Part shown: in pieces, positions 9,936 through 21,031 of the stretch
Position numbering within the stretch: the first letter of the stretch is position 1
Layout: each line of letters begins with the position of its first letter
Assembly (NCBI RefSeq): GCF_027943255.1
Contig: NC_072893.1
Location: forward strand, 87,861,784 to 87,925,783
From: Anastrepha obliqua
Lineage: Eukaryota; Arthropoda; Insecta; Diptera; Tephritidae
Direction: 5' to 3'
DNA: 64,000 nucleotides
The notes under the pieces: generated by a model
Databases searched by the model: none
Seen by the model: only the letters and a program-made list of their open reading frames with translations
Told to the model about the DNA's origin: nothing
Position numbers and translations under genes: made by a program

Positions 9936-10794
9936 CATATACATGGGTAACTCCTAACTCCCAAAGTAATAGCAATAGGAAGTTCGAATTTCGAAACAGC
10001 TGAATTCTGCATATTTGGCAGCTCTTAGTGATGTGAATTTTGTGAAAATTTAAATTGTACCAAATAAAGTAGATAAAAAAGTAAATACAATTGTTAATCA
10101 ATGCTTGGTATAGCTTTTCGAATGGTAGCAGAGAATGAAACTGCTGAGTTGGAGCGCCAGGCACGCTAAAAAAATACTCGCTTGATTTGCCACAGTACTT
10201 GTGGATACTATAAATACATATTTTCTGGAAGTGAAAATTCATTTTCCATCCCTACAAGTTAAGAAGTACTATAGACTTGTACAGTTCACCCCATCGGAAG
10301 ATTTATAATTTCCAGATCTGCTTTTCAATTATTTGTAACATTTGTAAACTTGACAGCTACAGTATACAAACAGACAAATAATGGAGCGCGTAAAGGTCAA
10401 AATAGAGATTTTCATCACTTGAAATATTTTTTTTTTTAATTAGCAAAAAAGTTATTCAAAAACAAAATTGGATGATACATTTTGCACCACCTGGTATTTG
10501 AATGAGGTGCTTGGAATGCATATGTAGCCAAATAAACAACCCACTTTGTGTTTGCTTATTTTAGAACAGAACAGAGGAAACCTTATAGAATCAATTTCTA
10601 TAACTTCAAATTTTATAGATCTTCAAATAATTCTAATAAAAACTGAGCAAAAAGTTCAATTAAGATTAATTTGTTTTATTACTGCCCTAACTAAAAAACG
10701 CTAAAAAAAAGAACTAACGGAAATATTGATTATTAGTACTAAAACATTTATGTTCTTATTCTCCTTTACAAAGGGTAGGCACATTTTTGGTTGT
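9936..10794. other. Non-coding stretch
   Basis: No supported gene. A minus-strand open frame in 9763-10242 is only the LINE fragment run into unrelated sequence. Confidence 0.5.
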
Positions 10795-11552
10795 TTAAGG
10801 GGGGAGTCTGGTTTATAATGTCAAAAACATCAATTTTTTTTCGTTTTAAGCGATTTCTAATATATTTCAGAATATTCACACAAAGTTACAGAGCCTAATT
10901 CTCAATATTTCCGTAGATACAAAGCCAAAGGTAGGTGAGCGTTAGGTAGTTACGCTGTGACCGGACAGCTATGGTACAAACTTTATCTTCTTTTCTCGAC
11001 TTTTCATTTATATGATTTCTTTGAATTGGCGTACATGAATGAAAAAAACTAATGAACCTTTTGAAATGAATCATAGCTTGTTCCCTTCAGTATTGAAATC
11101 TCTTCTATTTGAACTAACAAAATAGATAAAAAAAAAATTTTCAAGATTTTTATACCAAGTTGAAGTGAATTTTTTTTATAGAAAAGCATTTTTTTCTTTA
11201 AAACCTCCAAAAAGTTTAAATTTTGGAATTTCTCTCAGTTTTCTTAGTTCATCTAGAATAAAAAATCATGATAATTAGAAATCCATTTGAATTTTTTGCT
11301 TTAGATAATAATTACGAGCTGTATCTTATACGCCAGTTGGAAACTCCAGCGTTGCAGCGCTCTACTAATTTCTATGTTAAACATTTTTTTCAACTTGTTT
11401 TAACCAGTACAAAAATTTTTTATACTTTTTAAATGTTCATTAAAAGATAGGAAAAACTTTGCAGTGCTAAATTAATTTTTTCCTAAAAAACAAAAATCGC
11501 AATGAGACGCAATTTTTAGACCTCATAAACCGCCTCCTTGCTGCCTTTTTAA
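10795..11552. mobile_element. TTAA-flanked non-autonomous element, copy 1 (old)
   Basis: Starts TTAA-GGGGGGAGTCTGGTTTATAA and ends near CCTCATAAACCGCCTCC..TTTTTAA, which read inversely gives a weak terminal match (GGAGGCGGTTTATGAGGTC). About 750 bp, non-coding, with poly-A/T blocks. TTAA at both ends suggests a piggyBac-type target duplication. Copies 2 and 3 are at 13228 and 31239. Confidence 0.5.
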
Positions 11553-11979
11553 AATTCTTATGCGGTTCAAAGATTTTGTTGCATCATATTACCGAGTCAC
11601 TCTAGTTAACTTTTGTTGGCAGTTTTTGACCTAAAATAATTTTTTATATTGTCATTTTATTTTATTTTATTGTTTTCTATTTAAAAGTTTAAATTCTTAT
11701 TCTTTTGTGCACTGCTCCCCTCATTTTGCTGGCCATCACGTTTGGAAGAGCCATCCCTTCCTCCTTTTTCCCATTCGTCATACCTACTTTTTCCAATTTC
11801 TTGTCGGCGAAGTTCATTAGTGATAAAGGAAAGGGAGAAGATAAAATTATATAAGAATTTTTATTCATGATAAGAGGGAAGGGAATAGCAATAAATCTAC
11901 CAGGGAGTTTCTATTCAGAACTGGATTCAGGGCATATTATATGCGAATAATATGGCGAAGATGTATATTGGACTAAACA
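11553..11979. other. Non-coding stretch
   Basis: No gene or repeat recognised. Confidence 0.45.
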
Positions 11980-12165
11980 CAAATAGGAGGTGCGCGTCTT
12001 GATGTTGCTCCACAAATGCTGGGATGCCTCATCCGAATGGCAGATGTATTTTTATGAGGAGTTTTTTCATAGCAGAAGTACACTCAGAGGTTTGCCATTG
12101 TCTGTCGAGCGACAACCTTTTCCATCAGTTGGTGTTTCTTGCCCACAGTGGGTTTCGAACCCGCT
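11980..12165 (-). mobile_element. SINE copy, partial
   Basis: Minus-strand copy. On plus it reads CACAAATAGGAGGTGCGCG.., GTTGCTCCACAAATGCTGGG, GGCAGATGTATTTTTATGAG and GTTTGCCATTGTC, ending at the inverse B box GGGTTTCGAACCCG. It lacks the A-box end and the tail. Confidence 0.75.
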
Positions 12166-13227
12166 TTTTTATACTTTTTTTAAAGATATGTACTTAAAAA
12201 CTTTAGTCTAGGCTAATCCGCTAAATAACCCTGAAGGGCTGCAGCAACAAATTAGTCAAAAATGCACCGAACAGTTTTCGAAAGAGTTCGAATATCTTTC
12301 AAACACAGATGTCGTGCCTCCTAGGAAATGGAGGGAATACACTTAGAGCATCTTATGTAACTTTTTTTTTTTGCTTGTACATTATAAATAAATAGATATT
12401 TGCAAATAAAGGTTTCAGAAAAGAGTAACTTGTTATATGTATCTCCAAAACATGAGCCAGCAAATGTTTATTACGGCTTTTTGCTTTCTACATGTCGGCT
12501 AGCCAAAGATTTGGTCTGACGTAGAACTGTCTTGGAAACTAAAGTTATTAAATTTAAGGGCAAATCTCTATACTTTCCTACACTTTTCTGTAAGATATTT
12601 GAAGGACGCTGTTTCCATCAAGATACAAAAACGCTTGAATTTCATGTAAATGCAAAAAAAAACGCCACTCATAATGAAGTACCCTTTTTCTGGTGCCAAT
12701 AGCATGTCTTGCGGGAGCAATGGGGTTCGGGAAGGTGCTTGATTATGTGTGGGCAAACTAAAGCAAGAGTAATCTAAATATGTACGATTTGGGTTTTGCG
12801 AGACTGCAAATAAATAAATATGCATACGTACATATGTATATACATACATGCATACATATGTATTTATTATATATTAATAAGTATTTGTGGTTTATAATTG
12901 ATTGAGGCGGCTTGGAGGCGCCTGCACACTAGTTGAATATTTCTTTTTGTTTTATTTATTAAGCTACATGCATACACACACATACACACACACACATTCA
13001 TTGTAATAGGTATGTAACAAGTGCAAGATAGTTGCAACCGGGTCAAACAGGGGGCTTTGGTAATCTAACTATAAACATACATATGCATGTGTGTGCATAC
13101 GTATGTATGTGCATATGTGTGTATGCTTGTATTATTTGAATTATTAAATTCTAAGGTTAATATGTGAATCTATTTATAGATGGAAAGCTACATTTCCTCT
13201 TTTATTTGTAATCTTGCAAAAAAATAT
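12166..13227. other. Non-coding stretch with CA/TATG microsatellites
   Basis: No supported gene. Simple repeats include CATATGTATATACATACATG at about 12830-12865, a (CA)n tract at 12965-12996 and ATGCATGTGTGTGCATACG-type repeats at 13080-13130. Confidence 0.6.
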
Positions 13228-13952
13228 TTAAGGGGGGAGTAAGGGATAAACGCTAAAAAAAACGCTTTTTTCATGAATTTATTGTAGCGAAACGGTTCAA
13301 GTCAGTTTATTAAAAGTTGTTGCATATTATAAAGTAACATTTCAAGAATATTTGATAAAATTTTCATGTAAAAATATTGCAAAATGAGCGAATGAGAGCA
13401 CATTTACGTAGACGTCTTTTCAAAAATACATTTTGCAGTAGTCAGCATATCTCAGCGTAGAATCATTTGAAATCAAAAAAATCGAATAATTTAGTTAAAG
13501 TATGAGTTAAACTTCCCCCCAACGTTTATTTTGACGATTTATTTTCATTTTCAGCCATTTGGTAGTCGTTTGATTTTTGACGAAAAAATGCCGCCATTTT
13601 GTAGGTGTAAAACCACCTTAATATAAAAAAAAAATGGCGAAAAAAAAACGTTGTGGGGAGGTTTTTTATATGTAAAATATATGTGCAAAATTTCAAAAGG
13701 ATCGGTTGAGTAGTTTTCAAATGCCAATGACTACGCACTTTAAAAAAGAAGGTTCGAGAAAACCGCGTTTAAAGTTTGTAACGGACTACGCGCGCAACTG
13801 CTGCGTCTCGGCAGATGTTTGAGGCGGCTCGGCTTTATGCTCTATAACTTAAAAAGTTTTGCTCGGATTGACTTAAAATTTTAACACGGTATTTTTGAAA
13901 TGTTTTACTACAATAACATGCAAAAAAAAAAAAAAATCGATTTTTATCCCTT
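13228..13952. mobile_element. TTAA-flanked non-autonomous element, copy 2
   Basis: Starts TTAA-GGGGGGAGTAAGGGATAAACG. The inverse terminal motif TTTTTATCCCTTAG lies at 13940-13953, after which the end is cut off by a mariner relic. At about 725 bp it is close in size to copy 3. The interior has self-complementary poly-A/T tracts and a GAAAACCGCGTTTAAAG motif; copy 3 carries a similar GGGAAACGCGTTTAAAG. No coding capacity. Confidence 0.6.
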
Positions 13953-14930
13953 AGAAATGTTAGGAAACTGTTTCGGTAATAAGACTCTAAATAAAACAGC
14001 CACTTACATGTGGCATGAACGCTTCAGAAGGGATCATGAGTCCATCGACGATGACGAACATAGTGGCGGATATCGAAAACTGATGAAAAGATCAATAAAG
14101 TGAGAGAAAAGTTGGTCAATAGTCGCATATTAACTATTAGAAAGCTGGTAGAAGACTTATACGTTGCAGGGCGTTGTAGTTAAAGATTTTAGGTTTGCGG
14201 CGTGTTGTTGCAAAGCTGGTCGCAAAGGACCTGAATTTCATACAAAAAAGGGAACGCTTTGATATGATTTCCAAGTTTGAATCAGACCCAACATTCATCT
14301 AACGTATCATTATTGGAGAGGAGACGTGGGTTTATGAATGCGACATGCAATCCAGGCGATCGACGTCGTTTTCAGTCAGAAAGGAAAGAGGTGCTCACGG
14401 TTTTTGTGAATTGAAACGGTATTATGTGCCATGAATTTTCGCCAGAAGGTCAAACAGTTACTAAGGACTATTATTTGGGAGTTATGAGACGTTTACCTAA
14501 AGCTATTCGCCAAGAAAGGAAGGGTTCGGAGGAAAACAACTTGTGGATTTTACACCTTGATAACGCACCGTCGCGCAGTACCATCATTATCCGTAAATTT
14601 TTGACGAAGAACGAAACGAATACCATCCAACAGTAATGCAATTTATCTGATATGGCTCCCTGCGATTTTTTTTTCTCTTCTGATTCTGATCGCGTCAAAA
14701 AACCTCCACGGGGAACGCGTTTTAACAGCCGAAAGATGTAATGAACAAATAGGAGACGATTCTGATGGCTTTGCTGAAAACAGAGTTCCAAAAATGCTTT
14801 GAGAGCTGCATCAAACGCTGGCATAAAAGCATTGATGGGGAGCACTTTGAAGGCGATAATATCACTTTTGTGGAATAAAGTTTTATTTTGAATTTTCTGA
14901 ATAAATTTCTCTGAATGAAACCAGACGTTT
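13953..14930 (+). pseudogene. Mariner transposase relic (plus strand)
   Basis: Decayed mariner gene in several frames. Order: HTH region (LGNCFGNKTLNKTATYMWHE, about 13955-14100); first catalytic motif changed to GEETWVYECDM (about 14318, where GDETW is expected); MCHEFSPEGQTVTKDYY; second catalytic D in WILHLDNAPS (about 14545); then LSDMAPCDFFF (third D) and KRWHKSIDGEHFEGDNI at the C-terminus (about 14810). The TAA after NTIQQ sits where PPYSPD is expected. Spacing of the last two acidic residues is 34 (DD34D). The N-terminus is cut at the TTAA element. Confidence 0.8.
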
Positions 14931-15949
14931 ACTGACTACTCTTCAGTCGAATTCGTTTTTGAAATGATTTTTGTTTTAATAATCACCTTTCAAAACAGTT
15001 ACTAAGATAATGAACTCTTGTAGATTAGAGGTTTACCGTTTTCATGGAAATGGTCAAACTTATCGGAAAGATCCAGTCTGGTTAATTGAACACTGCATGC
15101 TTAATCCACATCAAAGTATCTCACTCTGTACTAAATTCAAATTTCTATGCGAGGAATGTATTTTAAGTTACTTACAAAGAAAGTTGTAACGTAAACTTTA
15201 ATAAGAACCTAAAAGTCTGTCGTGACTTATATAGCATAGAAGGCTTTAGTGGCACTGTTTGTCTGGATTATTCTGTCTGAAAATACATTAATTGTAGCTT
15301 TTTACTTTGACCAGAATATATTGAAGCGGTCGATTTAATTGAAACATGAAGATTCTTACAAATCGAACCACATCAAGGAGATCGATCTTAAGTTTAATTA
15401 GTTTTGTCAAAGGAATAATTTTACTAGACAACGCTTTCATAGACTAATTTTGTACAATGGACAGTACGCACATATGTATGTATATACACAACATTCGATA
15501 GAAGTCTGCAGGGCACATTTGTAAGTATATCTTTAGACGATCAAGCGTCCAGTACGACCAAACTTATTAAGGAGTGATAGATACTCATCAGCCTACAACA
15601 GCAAAAAACACAGCTATTCTGTATAGAATCGACTACTTATAGAATCGAATGCAATGAGGTCACCAAGGAGCTGCCAAGAGAATGATCAGAAAATGTTTTT
15701 ATGGAATCTTGGAACTGTTGTGTCTTTAAGTGGTCATTTTCTCTTGGTCTTTGACAAATCGTGTATCAAGGATGTTTTAGCATTAACTGGTGATAATATT
15801 GTTCTAGAAATAATTTAAAAAAGTTATGTAACGCAGCTAATGAAGATGGGACATTAGGGGAATAAATCCACACTCCATAAATCCAGCTGAATCTGCTGCT
15901 AATTTTCACCATAAAAAGTTGAAAGTTTCAACAAAATTACAGAAATTGT
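14931..15949. other. Non-coding stretch
   Basis: No gene, transposon end or structured RNA recognised. Confidence 0.45.
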
Positions 15950-16445
15950 TAATATGAAGTTAAGCACAGTAGGAGATATTATTTGACGATACAAAAAATG
16001 GTCTATTAAAGCAACCTGCTTAGCCAAAGAACCTAAATCAGAGAGAACAAAATATTATTGTGCGAAAAATAAAGCCCAACTCTCGCTTGAGCGCACCGAA
16101 AATCGCCACAGAGGTAGCAACTGATCTTGGAAAACATATATCAGCGTCTACAGCAAGAAAGACCCCTAATTCTAGGGGTTTTAGTGGCCGCGATTCGCGT
16201 CGCAAGACTCTAGTTCAATTAAGGGCGTGTTAAATTCGCACAAGAATGTGTTTCCCAACCAAGCTCTTGGTTGGCGGACATTCTATTTGTTGATGAGAGA
16301 AAATGTAATACTTTTGGATCTGACGGCCAATTCCAGAGCTCCAACCTCAGAACTTAAGACCTATAGTTGAACACTGCAATGGTTGCGTTATGGTGTGGGG
16401 TGTATGAGGACACGTGGAGTTGGGAAATTTGTGGCGCCCACTATT
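15950..16445 (+). pseudogene. Tc1-like transposase relic
   Basis: Fragments in shifting frames: an HTH region (KLSTVGDII at about 15960), a KSERTK..VRKIKPNSRL-like segment, APKIATEVATDLGKHISAS (16098-16150), then SWWRTFYL and VMVWGV near 16390. Each matches the Tc1 order in the intact gene at 6782-7801. The C-terminal catalytic half is missing, cut where the Helentron remnant begins near 16450. Confidence 0.7.
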
Positions 16446-16449
16446 AGAA

Positions 16450-17180
16450 AAAAAATACCAGTCTAACGGTTAGACGCGATAGAAGTGAAACCTTCCGTAA
16501 AACAAACTGAGAGAGAATGAGACGAAAGCAGCATTAGGGGCGGGATAATTATAGGTTCATTATAATACTGCTATAAAGTTCATATTTTATTTTCTTCATT
16601 TTATTATTATTCATCCTCAATGTTTTCAATTTCAACAAATGATACGAGTGGCTTATGATAGCTAAAATATGATACAAATGCTTTGGTTTCGATGTTGTCA
16701 ACATATCTTTGAAATACCGCGTCAATTGTTGTTTTTTATCGTGTTGTCGATTCAGTGCGATTGTTACACATTTTTAAATTGAATGTTGTATTGAGAAAGT
16801 CAATTGAAGGAACCGCTGTGTCCAATGCAAAATTTACGTTAAAATCGCCACTTAAAATCATTGGAACTTTATTGTAATCTTTTCTAAGTATCCGCGATAC
16901 TTCTGGTGTATACTTTATTAAATTTTCGTGAATGAATTCCGTGATGCTATTTATTGATTTTTTTTTCTGTCGATATTCACGACACTTTTCTGCATTATTT
17001 TTCGGCATAATTGCGGTAAATATTTCAAAATGAAAATATTGACGAATATAAAAATACACACGCGGTTGCTATTATGAGCGTCCCCAGCAAAACCTGCGTG
17101 ACCGAAACTCTAACACAATTACATTTTTTTGAATGTTACAAACACATATGCACGCAGGTTTTGCTGGGGCGTGACCGAAA
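16450..17180 (-). mobile_element. Helentron/Helitron-related remnant
   Basis: Minus-strand element containing a fused coding remnant (16607-17008). On its 3' side is a palindrome GTCTAACGGTTAGAC (16461-16475), near TTTCACTTCTATCGCG-type sequence, about 10 nt from the junction with the Tc1 relic. This resembles a rolling-circle 3' hairpin. On its 5' side the motif CCCCAGCAAAACCTGCGTG occurs in inverted orientation at 17082-17100 and 17149-17167. Exact ends are uncertain; the classification rests on the protein remnant. Confidence 0.5.
16607..17008 (-). pseudogene. Helentron protein remnant: N-terminus fused to endonuclease domain
   Basis: The frame starts MPKNNAEKCREYRQKKK, typical of the first residues of insect Helitron/Helentron proteins. 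It then jumps directly to an exonuclease/endonuclease/phosphatase-like domain, with VPMILSGDFNVNF as its key motif. A TAA at 16736-16738 interrupts the frame, but the same frame continues as KTTIDAVFQRYVDNIETKAF and SYFSYHKPLVSF to a stop at 16607-16609. The Rep and most helicase parts that should lie around the endonuclease are absent, so this is an internally deleted copy with one nonsense mutation (TAT to TAA is the simplest change). Confidence 0.6.
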
Positions 17181-17195
17181 CTCTAACACAATTAC
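17082..17195. repeat. Inverted plus direct repeat around GCAAAACCTGCGTG
   Basis: CCCCAGCAAAACCTGCGTG (17082-17100) pairs with CACGCAGGTTTTGCTGGGG (17149-17167). The adjoining GTGACCGAAACTCTAACACA occurs twice in direct orientation (about 17097 and 17168). Likely the 5' subterminal structure of the Helentron remnant. Confidence 0.6.
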
Positions 17196-17331
17196 ACATA
17201 TGCACTCGTATTTGTTTGAAAATCGACTTTTTTTTTGGTTCTCCGTCACCTTTGGAAAATGTGTAAACAGTAAGCAAACTTTATTCAAATATTTTCCCTC
17301 ATTTTTGCATCAGTAAAATTAAACAAACGCC

Positions 17332-17520
17332 GTAGCCGAATGGGTTGGTGCGTGACTACTATTCAGAATTCACAGAGAGAACGTCAGTTCGAATCTCGGT
17401 GAAAACACCAAAATTAAGGAAAACTATTTTTCTAATAGCGCTCACCCCTCAGCAGGCAATGGCAAAACACCGAGTGTATTTCTGCCATGAAAAAAAGCTC
17501 CTCATAAACATATCATAAAA
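17332..17520 (+). mobile_element. SINE copy with tRNA-like head, 3' truncated
   Basis: Begins GCCGTAGCCGAATGGGTTGG (pol III A-box-like) and has the B box GTTCGAATCTC at about 17390. It continues AACACCAAAATTAAGG, CTCACCCCTCAGCAGGCAAT and TTTCTGCCATG..AAGCTCCTCATAAA, then breaks off. The shape is tRNA-derived, but the 50-bp spacing and the tail show it is a SINE, not a tRNA gene. Confidence 0.8.
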
Positions 17521-17559
17521 TAAAATAAAATAACTGTATAAAAAAATTTTTTTCTTGTG

Positions 17560-17835
17560 ATTCGAATCAAGGATTTTGGATCGGAAGCTCACATTGCTAG
17601 TCGCTCGGCTACCGCGCCATGCTGTCGGCGCTGGCCTAAAAGTTATTTAGTTCGTCGCTACGTTTATATCAACATATAATATAACGCTTCGTAGCCAAGA
17701 GTGTCGCTTTTTTCGTTTCACTTTTTCTCAAATCACTCCCAACGATTCTAAAGAAGTTTTCACTTCAAAAACTTTTTCATTTTGCTGTTTTTTACACGGA
17801 GATTCGAACCTACGCACTCCGGTATATTAATGGCT
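17560..17835 (-). repeat. Possible second tRNA-like retroposon
   Basis: Two minus-strand tRNA-like signals. GGCGCGGTAGCCGAGCGAC (inverse of 17609-17627) is followed by GATTCGAATCA (inverse of 17574-17584). A separate GGTTCGAATCTCC sits at the inverse of 17801-17813. The arrangement suggests one or two short tRNA-derived insertions, but I could not set ends or find another copy. Confidence 0.3.
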
Positions 17836-18530
17836 CGTTGTTATATATTATATTTATACATGTAGCTAATGCTATTTTTGGTTTTCCATGGAATTGAATT
17901 ATTTTTTGTACTTCGAATATACATACACTTTTGAATTATCAATGAAAAAATAAAACGAAAGAAGAAACATAAAAGCATTGATTTACATTTTCATTCACAT
18001 GTAAACCGAATATTAATGACTCTCAATATAATATTCAATATACATACGAGTACATACATACAACCTTCTTTTTTTACCCACAATACTTTGCTCTTCATCA
18101 AATTAATTTTGGGCTTTGATTTAGCAATGCTTTAGTATATCGGTTGGGCGATAAATGTAAGACAGTGTCAGTGTACTTGGCTCAACTAGATAGCCCCCAT
18201 CTGAACCAAAAGCTTGACTTGAATTTGACAGAATCAGCTGTTGAGCCGACGTAGTTGTGGACAGTTGTTTACAAATACATATACTTTTTTCTGTTCTACC
18301 TTTTATCTTGCTTGTTTACATTAATCTAACCTAACCTTTCACATCATCTATAATTTTTTTACGCAAAAGTTTCGCTTATTTGATAACTTCAATCCGCGTA
18401 TTCTCGTATTCATATAGAGACTATCAAACATTCTGAAGAAAAGCTCTAATGCGAAACCTCTGGTCATACTGATTAGGTTGTGAATAACCGGTGCATAGAT
18501 ATGTACTTACACATAAAATCCTGGGAGGTA
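17836..18530. other. Non-coding stretch
   Basis: No gene or repeat boundary recognised. Short TACATACGAG-type microsatellites near 18050. Confidence 0.45.
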
Positions 18531-18532
18531 AA

Positions 18533-18895
18533 AGCATATAGAAGATGCGAGGCCTTGTACAGACTTTGCGCACTGAGGGTGATAAGCGCATACAAAATCA
18601 CCTCGGACGAAGCTGTAATAGTGATCGCAGGCTGATGCCCATCGATATATTGGCGGAAAAACGAGCAAGAGTATATGTGCTAAAAAAAACAGAGTCACAT
18701 AGCAGCGATCATGAAAAGAGATATCCTTACGAAAATGGCAGGAGCGTTGGAAAAACTCCACAAAGGGAAGGTGGAACTTTACCCTAATACCAAACATCGA
18801 AAAATTGCTAAATCGAAGCTACGGTAAGCTTACCTTCCACCTTGCACAATTCCTGATAGGATACGTGACCCGCCTTAGGATACGTGACACGCCTA
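18533..18895 (+). pseudogene. R1-type LINE, C-terminal fragment of ORF2
   Basis: Encodes, across a frame break, KAYRRCEALYRLCALRVISA and KITSDEAVIVIAG, then a stop. MPIDILAEKRARVYV follows in another frame, then WQERWKNSTKGRWNFTLIPN and YGKLTFHLAQFLIGY. This order (VRAYRTVS-like, P(I/P)(D)LLA.ER, then WQ.RW....GRWT..LIP, then LTQ.L.GHG) is the C-terminal region of R1-clade reverse transcriptase proteins. Three frame changes. It ends near 18895. Confidence 0.7.
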
Positions 18896-19413
18896 GGGGA
18901 TCGGTACATTGACGGTAGGCGGTTTAGTTCGGGCTAAAGTTCCACACTGAAGCGGAAAATAAAAAGCACAAAATAAGAATATATATTACATACTCGTACA
19001 CAGTGGCTTAATAAAAAACTCGGACACACAAGTGATATGGATTTAAAACTAAAAATATATTTTAAAATGCAAATCGAATGCGTTTATGTGTCACATTTAT
19101 TTTCGTTTTTCAAGCGTATTTTTCAAAACTACAAAGAACATAAACAAACTTGAACTCATTTGTACATAGAAAATACAAGCATAAAAACTTAGCAAAATAC
19201 ATGACAAAAAAAGAACTCGGACATTTATATAAAGTAGAGTTATGCAAATAATATTCAGAAAAAACAATATAATTAATATTTAGTCAGCAAACCTTTATTT
19301 TTCTCACAGTATTCAATCTTATTGGCATGGATTCGACCAGCTTCTTGGATGTTAATGCATCTATTTTCCCCCATTCTTCTTTAGTAGCGTCTTCTTTCTG
19401 GTTTCTAATAACA

Positions 19414-19708
19414 TGAGGCCGCGTAGCTGAATGGAATGGTGCGTGACTTCAGTAAGAACGTAGGTTCGAATCTCGGTGAAACACCAAAATGAATAAAAGT
19501 TTTTTCTAATAGCTGTCGCCCCTCGCCAAGCAATGTCAAACCTCCGAGTATATTTCTGACATGAAAAAACTCCTCGTAAAAAATATCTGCCGTTCGAAGT
19601 CGACTTAAAACTGTAGGTTCCCCAATTTGTGGAACAACATCAAGACGCATGCCACAAATAGGAGGAGGAGCTCGTCCAAACACCCAGAAAGGGTGTACGC
19701 GCCAGTTT
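19414..19708 (+). mobile_element. SINE copy, nearly full length (in Tc1)
   Basis: About 295 bp: tRNA-like head GGCCGCGTAGCTGAATGGAA, B box GGTTCGAATCTC, then GTGAAACACCAAAATG, GCCCCTCGCCAAGCAATG, TATCTGCCGTTCGAAG, CAATTTGTGGAACAACATCA, GGAGGAGCTCGTCC and finally GTGTACGCGCCAGTT. It lacks the long (TA)n tail of other copies. It splits the C-terminal part of a Tc1 transposase gene. Confidence 0.88.
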
Positions 19709-19972
19709 CAGTTGGTTTTCCAAATGAGCCCACAGATGTTCAATTACATTGATGTCTGTGTTTCAAGTACTTTGGGCAGTTGTACATAACGCATGATTGA
19801 TCGTTGTTTTGATAGTAATGGATATTGTCCTTAATTCTCAACTTTTCAGCACTTTGGATCAAATTTTCTTTCATAATTGTTAGGTATTGTTTGTGGTCCA
19901 TATTGCCGTTAATGAGGCACAAATTTCCAGTACCAGCAGCTGACATACAACCCCACACCATTACCGATCCAC

Positions 19973-20428
19973 CCGACCGTAACCTACTGGACCGGACAGT
20001 TTTTAGACAGTCTATAAACGACATTCACCGGGAGACCGTTACCACCTTCATGAACTCGCGTCCTGTGAATGCCGTAATCGGAGTCCAACCACCAACTATC
20101 GCAGATGAAGAGCTCCAGCTTCCCCGTGAGACTCGTGTAACATTGGCACAATTACGTTCTGGATATTGTAGCAGGTTAAACTCCTACTTATCCAGAATTG
20201 ACCCCGACATACCAAACACATGTCCGGCATGTGAAGGTACCCCGCACGACACTAACCACCTCTTCACATGCCCCCTTAAACCGACTCATCTAACCCCCCT
20301 CTCCCTCTGGACCCAACCTGTCGAAACAGCATGTTTCCTGGGCCTACCCCTAGATGAGCTAGACGAAGACGAACGATGATATGCCTACACTGACAGGGCT
20401 ACCTATGCTATTAACAACAACAACAACA
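19973..20428 (+). mobile_element. 5'-truncated Jockey-type LINE with 10-bp TSD
   Basis: The target duplication ACCGATCCAC occurs at 19963-19972 and 20429-20438. The insert holds the last ~125 codons of a Jockey-type ORF2, in frame up to TGA at about 20377. It includes TRVTLAQLRSGYCSRLNSYL and the zinc-knuckle-like PNTCPACEGTPHDTNHLFTC (CxxC..HxxxxHxxxC), then LGLPLDELDEDER. A short 3'UTR and an (AAC)n tail follow. Related material is at 58640-59050 and 61601-61993. Confidence 0.9.
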
Positions 20429-21031
20429 ACCGATCCACTGCCGGACGTAAGTTTTTTCCAGCAACTCTTCATTAGATTTTCTCCACACAGGTGATTGTCC
20501 GTCCGACCTATATATGTATGTATGTTAAACTTGCTTACATCTGCAAATAAAACGTGCTTCTAGAACTCGAAACCCTCATCCGCATGACGCTTTGCGAATT
20601 TTATTCTCTTGTGTCGGTTAATCTCGTTGATGAAAGGTTTTTTTTTCGTGCAACTCTTTCATTATAATTATTCTTTCGCAACACTAGACATATACTTTCG
20701 GGGTGGCAATTAATATTACGGTGGTGGGCGAATTCTCCTGTGAGCTTAGGAGCGCTTCTGCGATTTCCCGAACCATTTTAGACTTTTCACGATAACTAAT
20801 AATTAAATTTCTGACTTGAATTGAGTTTTGTCCACGTTGTCCTATGTTTATGATTTGAAATTCAACAAAACACGACTGAAATTTTATTTTGGTTCGTTCT
20901 TTGAACTGTTCTACCGAGAGCAAATTAATTGTGGGATTCCCTTTTTAAAGTGCCAAACAATCGCAATAATGCCAGATGTCCGAAATTTTTTTTATACCAA
21001 TTTTGCGAGTGATGCATGATAAATTTTTGTA

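Larger units (their letters stand above)
19270..20923 (-). pseudogene. Tc1-like transposase, split and degenerate
   Basis: Members of the Tc1 DD34E family. The pieces MVWGCMSAAGTG, NMDHKQYLTIMKENLIQSAE and RIKDNIHYYQNNDQS (second catalytic site; QDND appears as QNND) are collinear with the intact gene at 6782-7801, but stops and two insertions disrupt them. The catalytic D at position two is changed to N. Not functional. Confidence 0.75.

Noticed and set aside
10381..10795. Structured or coding signal between the LINE fragment and the TTAA element
   Set aside because: Only AT-rich sequence with no repeat or open frame of note.
17332..17410. tRNA gene
   Set aside because: A and B boxes are present, but the arm pairing is poor, the box spacing is long and the same sequence recurs with a constant 3' body, so it is a SINE head.
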